Below are positions 1 through 7,987 of a stretch of 64,000 nt of DNA, in pieces. Origin of the DNA: UBA2020 sp964551435 (GTDB lineage: Bacteria; Pseudomonadota; Alphaproteobacteria; Micavibrionales; UBA2020); NCBI GenBank assembly GCA_964551435.1, contig CAZKBS010000002.1, forward strand, positions 186,001 to 250,000, written 5' to 3'. The first letter of the stretch is position 1; every line of letters begins with the position of its first letter. The notes below the pieces were generated by a model, which did no database searches, had not been told where the DNA came from, and saw nothing but the letters and a program-made list of their open reading frames with translations. Position numbers and translations under genes: made by a program.

Positions 1-918
1 GATCAGGGCGCTGTACTGCGGGTTTAGCTCAAGATCGACAGGGCCTAGAAAACTCGAATTGCTGACGCTTACATTCGCAATATATGTCTCCGGAACGTGT
101 GGCGTTTCCAGTGCTACGCGAGATTCTTGCGCCAGACACGCTTGACGCAGGGCTTCGGCGGTAGGCGTTGCCCACTTGATCCAAGTAGACGGCACGCCCA
201 ACGTCGTATGGTCATCACGTCGAGAGTCGGAAGTCTGGATACAAGCAACGCGCTTGTGGCCCCATGCCTTGTCCTTGCCGGAAAGAATATTCTTGGGGCC
301 ATCCTTGAGCTTTGAATATTCGCCATCGGTGTATCCACCAACCCACGGCATTTCGGCATACTTTCCAGCCATTCCCGTTCTCAAAAGTGAGAACGGCCCT
401 TCGCCGGAAACATTTGGAAAGACTGTGTAACGGTTCCGCAGAAAGCTGTGCTTATCCAATTCCTCTTTTAGCTGCTTCAAGCTTTGGATATGATCGAGTC
501 TTTGCACCTCCACAGTTTTGGACTGATCCGACCCATTCTGATTGATGGTTAAAGCGGTCAGCACATTCGGAAGAAAATCACTCGGAAAATCAGCGTCAAG
601 AATGATAATAGCTTGGCAAGGCACCCCCAGCGTCAGTTCCATGCCGGGGAACACGACGATACGCTCACTATCCTGCAACTCCGTCCCGTCCGCCGCCGTT
701 TCTTCTGCGGCGGCCTGCCTGATGTGCGGAACGAAGGTCATGCAATGATGATCGGTGATCGCAACTGCGTTGATACCACGCTCCCGGCAAGCGGCGATAA
801 GCCGCTTGCCGTAGGCTAGACGCTCATCATCGGTCGTCGCGGACGGTCCCGTCCATCGTAGGTCGCGGGGTGTATGAACTTGGAAATCGCAACGATAAAA
901 ATGGGCGCCCTTATCCAT
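1..918 (-). CDS. TrlF-like PHP-domain/ATPase protein, N-terminal part (runs off the window)
   Basis: An open minus-strand frame of 306 codons begins with ATG at 918 and is still open at base 1, so only the N-terminus is present. The start is set by AGGAG five bases upstream, which overlaps the stop codon of the preceding helicase gene. Residues near the start (CDFQVHTPRD, then NAVAITDHHC about 35 residues later) are the first metal-binding motifs of a PHP phosphoesterase domain. That layout, next to a Mod/Res pair, matches the large TrlF family of PHP plus AAA-like ATPase proteins. The ATPase part would lie outside the window. I infer a role as a nuclease/ATPase effector of the defence operon; the family name is a recognition by motif and context, not a search result. 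Confidence 0.72.
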   Translation of the reverse strand, partial: MDKGAHFYRCDFQVHTPRDLRWTGPSATTDDERLAYGKRLIAACRERGINAVAITDHHCMTFVPHIRQAAAEETAADGTELQDSERIVVFPGMELTLGVPCQAIIILDADFPSDFLPNVLTALTINQNGSDQSKTVEVQRLDHIQSLKQLKEELDKHSFLRNRYTVFPNVSGEGPFSLLRTGMAGKYAEMPWVGGYTDGEYSKLKDGPKNILSGKDKAWGHKRVACIQTSDSRRDDHTTLGVPSTWIKWATPTAEALRQACLAQESRVALETPHVPETYIANVSVSNSSFLGPVDLELNPQYSALI

Positions 919-926
919 CGTAACTC

Positions 927-3863
927 CTAAAACGCAAACTTGGCCTGTCCCTTGTCCTCGACAGGGCGTAGGCGGGCATAGGCGAGAAGATCGGCAACCG
1001 AGCCGCCCTTGTCGCGCCAGCCGTAGAACGCGTCCTCTCCCAAGAGGACGTAGTGCCATTCGGCATTGCTCCGCTGTTCCGGCGCTATGGCGTTGATCCG
1101 GTCGCACCACGCGACCGCCGCCTTGCGCTTGCGGAGCACGTTCGGAGTCGTGAGCTGGTTTTGCGCTTTCGTCTCAACTAGATAAATGGAATCTCCGGCT
1201 CTCACGAGGAAGTCGGCAGAGTAGAAGGCGGGTAGGCCATCTTCCTTGATGTAGCGCAGGCGGGCGAAGGTATGCTTCTGCTCATTCACCTTACAGAAGG
1301 CATCGACACTGGCGTCCCGCTCACAGCTTTCCATGAAAGCCTGTTCGAGGCCACCGCTGCGGGAAGGATACGGCAGGCGCAAGTAAATCGCCTTTTCAAC
1401 CGCCAGCGACGAACCTTCGCGCATGGCGAGCTTGGCGACCTCGGAAAGACGGCGGTGCGCCACTTCGGCGTCCGCTACGATCACGCTGTCCTCAGCTTCC
1501 AGAATCGCGCGCGCCCAAACCTTGATGATATGTTCCGTCACCGGGTCGATTAGCAGAACCCGCCAGTTTTCATCTGCAAGCGGGTCCATTTCGCGCTTGA
1601 AAAGATGGTAACGGATGAAGGTGTCTATGCCTTCCGCCAATTCCGCGCGGTTGATCTGGATATAGGGAAACTTGCTCGCATTAGCGAAAGCCTTGGAACT
1701 CGACGTCGTATCTGTCAGCGTTACAGCTTCCGTGATCCGGCGCGTGATGCGCGACAGATAGTCGTTGTATCCGGTAGCGGTCATGACGCCGCCATGCACA
1801 CGGTAGTCGCCAAAGCGTGTTTTCGCCTGCACGTCTTCCGAATGGAATTTCTCGCCGTGCCCGAGTTGGCTTTTTAGTTGTTCGAGGTTGAAAGCACCGA
1901 ACGGTACCAAGGAATCCGGACTAATCTGTGTATCTTCCAGTTCCTCCACCTGCTCGCGCAGGATGAACGGAATTGCGAAGTCGTAATTCTCGAAACCGGG
2001 GCGAAGGCCTACCGAAATTAGGTCGCCAGTACCGCTGGTATTCCGATCATCCTCGTCATCCGATTCAGCGGCGAGCCCCTCCTGAATCAGTTCCTCATAG
2101 AAGCTCTGGAACGCCGGATGCTCGACGATGGACAGAATGTCGATCATGTTGCTTGGTGTCTTGCCACTGCGGATAAGCTGACGGTTCTCTCGCTTGATGT
2201 CGTCATATTCGTTGCCGCGCCACATGAGACGTAGTCCGCGACCGATTGTCTGCTCAAGAAGGATTCCGGCGCTCGACGCGCGAAGGGGAACGATCACGCA
2301 AATATTGTTCACGTCGAAGCCCTCGCGTAGCATGAGCACGCTGACTATGACGCGCGGCGATTTATGCCGGTCCACGTCAAATAGGCGTTCGCGCAACACC
2401 TTCCATTCGTCTGGCTTCAATTCCCCCTTGCGGTTGGAATCGACCCGCAGCACTTCGTCGTCGGCCAGCCCTTCAAGCTGCATAAAATCAGCAACAAGAG
2501 GCGTCACTGTAGTATCTTCGCAAACCACCAGCATCTTCGGATGCTTATCGGGATCGAGGCCCGCGAAATCGGCTTCGAGCTTTCGAAGCTTGGTCAGGCC
2601 CGCGCGCAGCATAATCCGCTGCCCTTCGGACAGCATCGGATTGCCACTTTCGTCGCGGTCAGCCTTGAAATCCAAATCTTCATGGCTGAGCGCCCCGATT
2701 TCGGAACGTTTGTCGAGCACAAGAGATTTGACCAACCCGGCCCGCATGGCCGTTTTCAGGTCGAAATCTACGACGATGTGCGGGAAGTAGGATTTTCGGC
2801 TGTTCCGGCCAGTGCCGACCTCATTGTAGGGCGTCGCGGAGAAGTCCACCTGCACAAAGCGGCGGCCCTTGGGCTCGGCGATCAGGTTGAGGCTCTTTTG
2901 CCATTCAACCTCAGTCACTTCGCCTTCGCGCTTGAACTCATGGATGTGGTGCGCCTCGTCGTTGAACACCATGAGGGCGGGCAGGTCTTTCAGATAGGAA
3001 AGTATGCCGCCTCGCTCATAGCGCCGGTTCAGCACATTCAGGTCATTGCCCTGACTCGTGCCCGGAGTCAGGGGCAGGATGCTTTGTACCACAGTCTTGG
3101 GGTCCGCAGTCTGACCCGGTGCTTCGATTTCTTCGTCCTCAAGCGGTTCGCTTTCCTCCGACAGTACATGCCAGTTGGAAATAGCAATGATCCCGCCCGC
3201 CGTGACCTTGCGGCCAATATCCTCTTTCGGGCAGACTGCGCCTTGGACGAAGCGGAACACCTCGTCGCGATAGGCGTCCGGAATGAATAGCTCTTGAAAG
3301 ATGGAGAGGTCAGAGATCGAAAAGTCGCGCTTCCCGTGCCGCTCCTTACCCATGAAGGCGTCAAGGAGCCGGTCGTAAACGATCAGGCCGGGCGCGACGA
3401 CAAGGAAATTTTTGGTGAAGCGGGCATCCTCCGGCGCGCGGTTGGCATTGAGAACCTGCCAAACCATAAGGGCTTGCAGCACCCATGTCTTGCCGGTACC
3501 GGTCGCCATCTTGAGACAGTATTTGGGGTAGGCATTTTTGGGTGCGCGAATGATTTCGGAATCCCGCGTGCTCGCCAGCATCACATCCGGCGCGACAATC
3601 TGGTAAAGTTCCGGCAACGTGGAAATGCCCAACACCTCGTGCGCGTAGATGACGTTGAGCAGGGCCTGCCGCTGGCCGGGATGGAAGTTGAAGGACCGCG
3701 CGTCCTGAAACTCGGCCTGAAACCACCATTTGAGCAGTTCCGCCGTCATTTCCGAAACCTGATCGAGGATCGCGGCTTCGCCGGTTTCCAGACCTACGCA
3801 GGCTTCTTCGACTTTGGTTGTCAGGCCCTTGGCAAGAGAAAAATTGTCGATGCTCGCCATCAC
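927..3863 (-). CDS. Type III restriction-like Res subunit: DEAD/DEAH helicase with PD-(D/E)XK nuclease
   Basis: This 978-residue protein is the ATP-dependent translocase/nuclease partner of the adjacent methyltransferase. Visible superfamily 2 motifs in order are Walker A (MATGTGKTW, about residue 117), the DEAH-type box (FNDEAHH, about residue 310), motif III (DFSATPYNE) and motif VI (QTIGRGLRL). Near the C-terminus, SADFLVRAGDSIYLVETKA has the spacing of a PD-(D/E)XK nuclease core (D then ExK). Length and order are normal for type III Res proteins. Its start overlaps the mod stop by four bases (ATGA), so the two are translationally coupled. It presumably cleaves unmodified DNA after Mod recognises its site. 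Confidence 0.9.
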   Translation of the reverse strand: MMASIDNFSLAKGLTTKVEEACVGLETGEAAILDQVSEMTAELLKWWFQAEFQDARSFNFHPGQRQALLNVIYAHEVLGISTLPELYQIVAPDVMLASTRDSEIIRAPKNAYPKYCLKMATGTGKTWVLQALMVWQVLNANRAPEDARFTKNFLVVAPGLIVYDRLLDAFMGKERHGKRDFSISDLSIFQELFIPDAYRDEVFRFVQGAVCPKEDIGRKVTAGGIIAISNWHVLSEESEPLEDEEIEAPGQTADPKTVVQSILPLTPGTSQGNDLNVLNRRYERGGILSYLKDLPALMVFNDEAHHIHEFKREGEVTEVEWQKSLNLIAEPKGRRFVQVDFSATPYNEVGTGRNSRKSYFPHIVVDFDLKTAMRAGLVKSLVLDKRSEIGALSHEDLDFKADRDESGNPMLSEGQRIMLRAGLTKLRKLEADFAGLDPDKHPKMLVVCEDTTVTPLVADFMQLEGLADDEVLRVDSNRKGELKPDEWKVLRERLFDVDRHKSPRVIVSVLMLREGFDVNNICVIVPLRASSAGILLEQTIGRGLRLMWRGNEYDDIKRENRQLIRSGKTPSNMIDILSIVEHPAFQSFYEELIQEGLAAESDDEDDRNTSGTGDLISVGLRPGFENYDFAIPFILREQVEELEDTQISPDSLVPFGAFNLEQLKSQLGHGEKFHSEDVQAKTRFGDYRVHGGVMTATGYNDYLSRITRRITEAVTLTDTTSSSKAFANASKFPYIQINRAELAEGIDTFIRYHLFKREMDPLADENWRVLLIDPVTEHIIKVWARAILEAEDSVIVADAEVAHRRLSEVAKLAMREGSSLAVEKAIYLRLPYPSRSGGLEQAFMESCERDASVDAFCKVNEQKHTFARLRYIKEDGLPAFYSADFLVRAGDSIYLVETKAQNQLTTPNVLRKRKAAVAWCDRINAIAPEQRSNAEWHYVLLGEDAFYGWRDKGGSVADLLAYARLRPVEDKGQAKFAF

Positions 3864-5764
3864 GCCACCTCAACCGTTGCTTCGGCCTCGAAGCCGAATA
3901 CGTCGACCACGCGCACACAGATACGGCGTGCGCCGTTCTTTTTCGGGAGGCCGGTGAGCCGCGCCGTTCGGATGACACGGTAAGGATCATTATCGTTGTC
4001 GGTATTGCCACGATAATCCTGCCAGACCGACCGGAACACCTCACCATCATAGTCCGGATCGACGCTCCAATATTCGATCAACGCCATCGGATCGGCGTTG
4101 ATGACCTTTTGCAGCTTGTCGCGGTTGGCCTCGTCGAGGTTCAATGCCTCGGGCGATAGCAACACATAATTCGCAATCTCGACGGAAAGGGACTCGCCAT
4201 CCCCCTCCAGCGTTCGCGTAACGGCGCCGAGCTTGAGGTATTGCAGCGACGAGAAGCGCACTTCGTCAGCCTTGAGCTTGTGCCCCTTCTTTTTGAGCCG
4301 GTCGAGAAGGTCGGGCGGGATGACCAGCACTTCGAGCCGGTCGCCCTGACCCAGCGCCTCGATATCGTGTCCGATGGTCGGCGAGAAGTTCCAGCCAAGA
4401 ACCACCACCTTATCCCATCCGCCCATGAGGTTATCGCGGATTTCAATGGCGCGGCGCAAGGTGGTGAGACCCGTCATCTTGTTCGGGCTATCGGCCAGAA
4501 CAAGCGTTTTGCTCCCTTGAATCCGGCCCATGTTTTTGTTCGGATTCTCCTCGACCGGCAACGGCAGTGCCCCGAATAGTCCAAGAACAATTTCTGCGAG
4601 ATCGCCGATCCGGAACTTCGCGCCCATCGTCGAGCGCATCTGCTCGACCTGATAGTCGCCGATGTGTTGATAGAGAAATGGCTTGGCGTCCTGATCGATC
4701 AGGCGTTTTCGCGTAACCATACAGGCTGGTTTACCCAAATCTGTCGCAAGCCAGCGCCTGCCAAGCCGCTCAGCAACGGCAGCAGTTGTGCCTGACCCGA
4801 CGAAGAAATCGGCAACAAGTTGCCCCTCGTTAGAGGAAGCTCTGATAATCCTCTCAATCAGAGATTCGGGTTTTTGAGTCTTATAATCCAGCCGTTCAGT
4901 AGCAACTGGATTTATTATTGGAATCGTCCATACGTCTCCAACAGGGCGCTCACTTGCCCCTTCGGCATACATCAGTGATCCATCTTCGTTTTTCAACCAA
5001 ACTCGCTCCCCGTCAACTTTTTTTGTAACAGGTTGAAGCTTTTTATTTTTAACTGGCTCAGCGATTAGGTTGTGTACGTAATTATCTGATTTAGAATACA
5101 AAAAGAGAATATCATGACGAGTGTCGAATGTCTTGGCCGCCCATCCCGTTCCAAGTTTGTTTTCGTAGTGCCAAATGACATCGTTCCGGAATCGATCACG
5201 CCCAAATATTTCATCCATTATAATCTTAACATAATGCCCAACATGCCAATCAAGATGAACGTATATGGATCCAGAATTTGAAAGAAGCTCTTTCATCAGG
5301 CAAAGTCGCGGAGTTATCATTCTAAGATAAGATGCTGTCCCATCAGCCCATGTGTCTGAATAGGCAAATTGCTCTATCGCAGTAGGCTTTTGCTCGACAC
5401 TAGTCCCATCAAGGACAATCTTAGTTCTATAGTCGGCTTTACTGTCGAAAGGAGGATCAATGTATATAAGATCGACTTTTGATCTCATGGGAGGGGAGTT
5501 ATGGTCGCCCGTTATAACGGCGGCCATTGCCAGTAGGTTATCCCCATAAATCAGGCGATTTATTTCAAGATCAATCTTATCAGATGATCCAATATTTTCC
5601 GATCCGCTGAAAAAATCCTTCCAGCTTCGATCCCTTGATGGAATAACTAGTTCCCGCGTTTGTAGCCCGAGACGATAATTGCTTTCGGCCCGCTCTATGA
5701 CACGCTCGGCCTCCCTCTTGCCTTCGGCAACGATGGATGGAAGCTGTTCCAGCAAACTCTTCAT
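3860..5764 (-). CDS. Type III-like DNA methyltransferase (Mod subunit)
   Basis: This 634-residue site-specific DNA methyltransferase probably methylates adenine. The catalytic motif DPPF (in DLIYIDPPFD, about residue 100) precedes the SAM-binding motif DFFVGSGTT (about residue 320), the beta-class order found in type III Mod proteins. The segment between them would be the target-recognition domain. About 300 residues follow the SAM motif, a long C-terminal part probably used to hold Res. The start has a GGGGGA ribosome site and overlaps the upstream regulator by four bases. DNA from about 4820 to 5660 (catalytic and recognition domain) is visibly richer in A+T than the rest of the gene and its neighbours, which suggests recombinational exchange. 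Confidence 0.9.
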   Translation of the reverse strand: MKSLLEQLPSIVAEGKREAERVIERAESNYRLGLQTRELVIPSRDRSWKDFFSGSENIGSSDKIDLEINRLIYGDNLLAMAAVITGDHNSPPMRSKVDLIYIDPPFDSKADYRTKIVLDGTSVEQKPTAIEQFAYSDTWADGTASYLRMITPRLCLMKELLSNSGSIYVHLDWHVGHYVKIIMDEIFGRDRFRNDVIWHYENKLGTGWAAKTFDTRHDILFLYSKSDNYVHNLIAEPVKNKKLQPVTKKVDGERVWLKNEDGSLMYAEGASERPVGDVWTIPIINPVATERLDYKTQKPESLIERIIRASSNEGQLVADFFVGSGTTAAVAERLGRRWLATDLGKPACMVTRKRLIDQDAKPFLYQHIGDYQVEQMRSTMGAKFRIGDLAEIVLGLFGALPLPVEENPNKNMGRIQGSKTLVLADSPNKMTGLTTLRRAIEIRDNLMGGWDKVVVLGWNFSPTIGHDIEALGQGDRLEVLVIPPDLLDRLKKKGHKLKADEVRFSSLQYLKLGAVTRTLEGDGESLSVEIANYVLLSPEALNLDEANRDKLQKVINADPMALIEYWSVDPDYDGEVFRSVWQDYRGNTDNDNDPYRVIRTARLTGLPKKNGARRICVRVVDVFGFEAEATVEVA

Positions 5765-6153
5765 TCAAAGTCCCCCTGCATGCGCTTACGCGCATGGCTT
5801 TTGTTCGTATCTGTGGCGCTTGTCTCCTGCGCCGGTTGCCGGTCTTTTGCCTTGCCCTCGAACGGTGCCACCTTGATGTCGTCCGCCCGCTTGCGCGTTT
5901 GGGCGATGTCGTAGCTGTTCTGCATTCGCATCAGCGTCTCCATGGAGACGCCAAACGCCTTCTCGATCCGGAGCGCCATTTCCGGCGATAGATGCGCCCG
6001 CTCGTTGAGCAGCGCAGACAGCGCAGGCCGTGTGACGCCAAGCACTTCGGCGGCATTTGTCACGGACAGGCCGTGCGGTTTCAGCACTTCATGCTTCACG
6101 AAGCCGCCCGGATGGGCGGGTTCCTTTAGCCGAACATCGGCCTGATTTGGCAT
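5761..6153 (-). CDS. HigA-like XRE-family regulator (antitoxin-type, no partner toxin)
   Basis: This 130-residue protein has the hallmarks of HigA antitoxins: an N-terminal HPGGF motif, then a helix-turn-helix (NAAEVLGVTRPALSALLNE, about residues 33-51) and a conserved SPEMALRIEKAFG helix. Residues after about 90 form a polar, charged tail longer than in typical HigA proteins. No HigB-like toxin gene lies beside it; it is the first gene of an operon with mod, res and the trlF-like gene, with a four-base overlap into mod. I infer that it acts as the operon's transcriptional controller, comparable in position to C proteins of type II systems, through the palindrome at 6216-6234. Whether it also neutralises something is unknown. 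Confidence 0.82.
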   Translation of the reverse strand: MPNQADVRLKEPAHPGGFVKHEVLKPHGLSVTNAAEVLGVTRPALSALLNERAHLSPEMALRIEKAFGVSMETLMRMQNSYDIAQTRKRADDIKVAPFEGKAKDRQPAQETSATDTNKSHARKRMQGDFE

Positions 6154-6479
6154 GTGCGGTATCCGGTTGAATTGCCCCTTGAATCGGCTTTCAGCCTATC
6201 GGACGGATCGTTGCCTGTAAAGACACGCTTTACATAACCTGCGAAGCGTGGGCCGTGTTCGGCTTCCGGCACAACGGCACATCCATCTCCGCGTTTGCTC
6301 CTGCGGTGTTGTTCCGCCCTCAGTCATGCCGCGTTACTGGCGTCGGGCGCTTTGCCGTCAATGGGCTGCCCGCACCACCCCTTCGGGCCGTGTTGCCCAT
6401 GACGGCAGCAGCTTGGTCCCGCCGCTCCGAGGTGCCGCGTCCTTCGGGACGAACAACACCAATCAAAAGGAGCAATAAA
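6154..6479. other. Intergenic region between the defence operon and the next gene
   Basis: This 326-base region carries divergent expression signals. Besides the palindrome at 6216-6234 it is rich in short inverted repeats, for example CGTCC-TTCG-GGACG near 6440-6453, and ends with AAGGAG seven bases before the next start. Frames running through it in several directions lack a ribosome site and family likeness, so I see no gene here. Confidence 0.5.
6216..6234. promoter_or_regulatory. Palindromic operator candidate upstream of the HigA-like regulator
   Basis: TGTAAAG-ACACG-CTTTACA is a perfect 7-base inverted repeat with a 5-base spacer, centred about 72 bases upstream of the regulator start. 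Read on the minus strand, TTATGT just beyond it could serve as a -10 element, so a bound repressor would block transcription. Binding by the HigA-like protein is inference from position and symmetry. Confidence 0.6.
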
Positions 6480-6842
6480 ATGGGACTGGATATGTATGCA
6501 CTTGTGACCCGCGAGAAACCGGCAACGCCCTTCGGCTTCAAGGTCGAAGATGCCGCTGAAATCCACTACTGGCGCAAGCATCCGAACCTGCACGGCTGGA
6601 TGGAACGCCTCTACTTCGAGAAGGGCGGCACGGATACGTTCAACTGCATCACGCTCGCCCTGACGGCGGAGGACCTCGATCGTCTGGAAGCGGACGTGCG
6701 CGCAGGACATTTACCGCCAACCAGCGGTTTCTTCTTCGGTGAATCCGACGGCAGCGAAAACGAAGATGACCTGATATTCATCGCCACCGCTCGTGCGGCC
6801 ATCGCCGAAGGCAAGACCGTATTCTATGACTCGTGGTGGTAG
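6480..6842 (+). CDS. Conserved small mobile-element protein (MGLDMY family)
   Basis: This 120-residue protein starts MGLDMYALVT and ends VFYDSWW. I recognise it as a small protein often found on proteobacterial plasmids and integrative elements and sometimes mislabelled 'phosphoglycerate kinase'; it has no kinase fold features. Visible traits are the HYWRKHPNLHGWM segment, an acidic GFFFGESDGSENEDD segment, and conserved aromatic residues. The start at 6480 is chosen because AAGGAG lies seven bases upstream; a longer in-frame extension back to 6255 lacks a ribosome site and crosses the hairpin-rich leader. Its function is unknown. It stands alone between the defence operon and the mobilisation genes. 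Confidence 0.75.
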   Translation: MGLDMYALVTREKPATPFGFKVEDAAEIHYWRKHPNLHGWMERLYFEKGGTDTFNCITLALTAEDLDRLEADVRAGHLPPTSGFFFGESDGSENEDDLIFIATARAAIAEGKTVFYDSWW

Positions 6843-6908
6843 GCCGACCTGCGGCGGGGCGCGGCATTGCCGCGCCCTCGCGCCTGTTACTATTGCGCCC
6901 TCGCGGCT

Positions 6909-7319
6909 TCACACCTTCACGAAGCGTGAGCCGACAATGGCGGCGCGGGCGGTTTCGTCGCTCCACGCCATGCGGTCTATCTTGCCTTGCCCGATTTTGC
7001 CGCGCTGGCGGCGTATCGCTTCGCCGCGCTTGAGCGGATAGAGCGGGCGCAGCCATTGCGGCGCAGGCTCGACCGTGCAGGCCGTGACTTCAATATGCAC
7101 CCAGCCGCCACGGTCAATCTTGACGACTTGGCCCGTGATGACGCGGTGGCCGGTGATGACCGGCCTCTTCTTGGAATGGCGCGGCTGGGGTTTCCAGACC
7201 GGCTCGCGCCAGCGGATCACGTCCGCCACGATGAAATCAGTGCCGCAAGACAACCATTTCACGTCTCCCCCAATCCGGGGGCGCTCTACCCACGCGATGC
7301 CGCTCGGGCATCTGCGCAT
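6909..7319 (-). CDS. Conserved hypothetical mobile-element protein
   Basis: A 136-residue basic protein if the start is taken at the methionine of MRRCPSGIAW (7319); an in-frame start at 7472 would add 51 residues that look non-coding. Visible features are tryptophan- and arginine-rich stretches (WREPVWKPQPRHSKKRP) and a central GWVHIEVTACTVEP segment suggestive of beta strands, with no recognisable catalytic motif or membrane segment. It is oriented against its neighbours. I know of no function. No good ribosome site is visible at the chosen start, so the N-terminus is uncertain. Confidence 0.5.
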   Translation of the reverse strand: MRRCPSGIAWVERPRIGGDVKWLSCGTDFIVADVIRWREPVWKPQPRHSKKRPVITGHRVITGQVVKIDRGGWVHIEVTACTVEPAPQWLRPLYPLKRGEAIRRQRGKIGQGKIDRMAWSDETARAAIVGSRFVKV

Positions 7320-7469
7320 GCGCGCCGCTGTATGGTAAGCTTGACGCGCCCCCTGTCTCTTTAGATTGTGAAGGGGAAAGACGTTTGTGCGCAAGTACAT
7401 CTGCAATGCCCTGCCCACGAGGCAGGACATTGCAAAGATGTGCCGAGGCGGCTTGCCGCTCCGCACAAG

Positions 7470-7483
7470 CATACAGACGTATG
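7470..7483. promoter_or_regulatory. CATAC-N4-GTATG palindrome, copy 1
   Basis: CATAC-AGAC-GTATG is a perfect 5-base inverted repeat ending 18 bases before the start codon of the gene at 7502. The same palindrome recurs at 7631 and 10431, all within the mobilisation module, which suggests an operator for a shared regulator. Its position suits repression of the 7502-10368 operon. Confidence 0.5.
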
Positions 7484-7501
7484 TTTACTCACGGGGGCCT
7501 C

Positions 7502-7987
7502 ATGTCGGAGGACAAGCCAAGCGCACCAACCGCAGATGAAGCGCTCAGCGCTTGGGAACAAGGCGCAGGCAATACGCCGGATGCGCCGCCGCACCCGAAG
7601 CTCGCCCATATCAAATCCCTCTTCGCCGCGCATACGGATGTATGCAGCTTGGAAGACGCGCTTTCCGCCGCGATGAATGACGCGGGCGACGCCGCACCCG
7701 TGACGGTGGAGGTGCAACCGGGATTGCTCGCGCTTCTCGCGCACATCGAAGAACTCGATTCGGCCCGAGTCGGACGGAATCCCGCGCCGCCGTCGCGCTT
7801 GCTGACGCAGATCGTCGCCAATCACCTCGAAAATCTGCTGCATACCATCGTAACCAACCCGACGAGCCATCCGCACTATGCGGAACTGTGGAACGACCTC
7901 TGCGCCGCCGAAGGCGCGCCGGAACTGGCGGTGCCGAACGGCGACGCGGCGGACGGGACGCCGCCCGCCCAAGGAGGGCCGTTCTGA
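7502..7987 (+). CDS. Unknown protein preceding the coupling-protein gene
   Basis: A 161-residue acidic protein starting MSEDKPSAPT; an upstream extension to 7385 is rejected because it crosses the CATAC palindrome and has no protein-like character. Residues about 45-60 (KLAHIKSLFAAHTDVCSLED) and 75-135 (LLALLAHIEELDS, LLTQIVANHLENLLHTIV) look helical; there is no signal peptide or membrane span. Its stop overlaps the start of the VirD4/TraG gene (TGATG), so the two are translationally coupled. A role in conjugative DNA transfer is inferred only from this coupling. Confidence 0.65.
   Translation: MSEDKPSAPTADEALSAWEQGAGNTPDAPPHPKLAHIKSLFAAHTDVCSLEDALSAAMNDAGDAAPVTVEVQPGLLALLAHIEELDSARVGRNPAPPSRLLTQIVANHLENLLHTIVTNPTSHPHYAELWNDLCAAEGAPELAVPNGDAADGTPPAQGGPF
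7631..7644. promoter_or_regulatory. CATAC-N4-GTATG palindrome, copy 2
   Basis: CATAC-GGAT-GTATG, flanked by G and C to give 6-base arms, lies inside the coding sequence of the 7502 gene, 161 bases after copy 1. An intragenic second site at this distance is typical of looping or cooperative repressors, but that is inference. Confidence 0.4.

Noticed and set aside
5761..6153. Complete HigBA toxin-antitoxin pair
   Set aside because: No HigB-like frame of about 90-110 residues is present on either side of the HigA-like gene.
6480..6842. Label 'phosphoglycerate kinase' for the MGLDMY protein
   Set aside because: 120 residues with no nucleotide-binding motif cannot be this enzyme, which has about 400 residues; I regard the label as a common misannotation.
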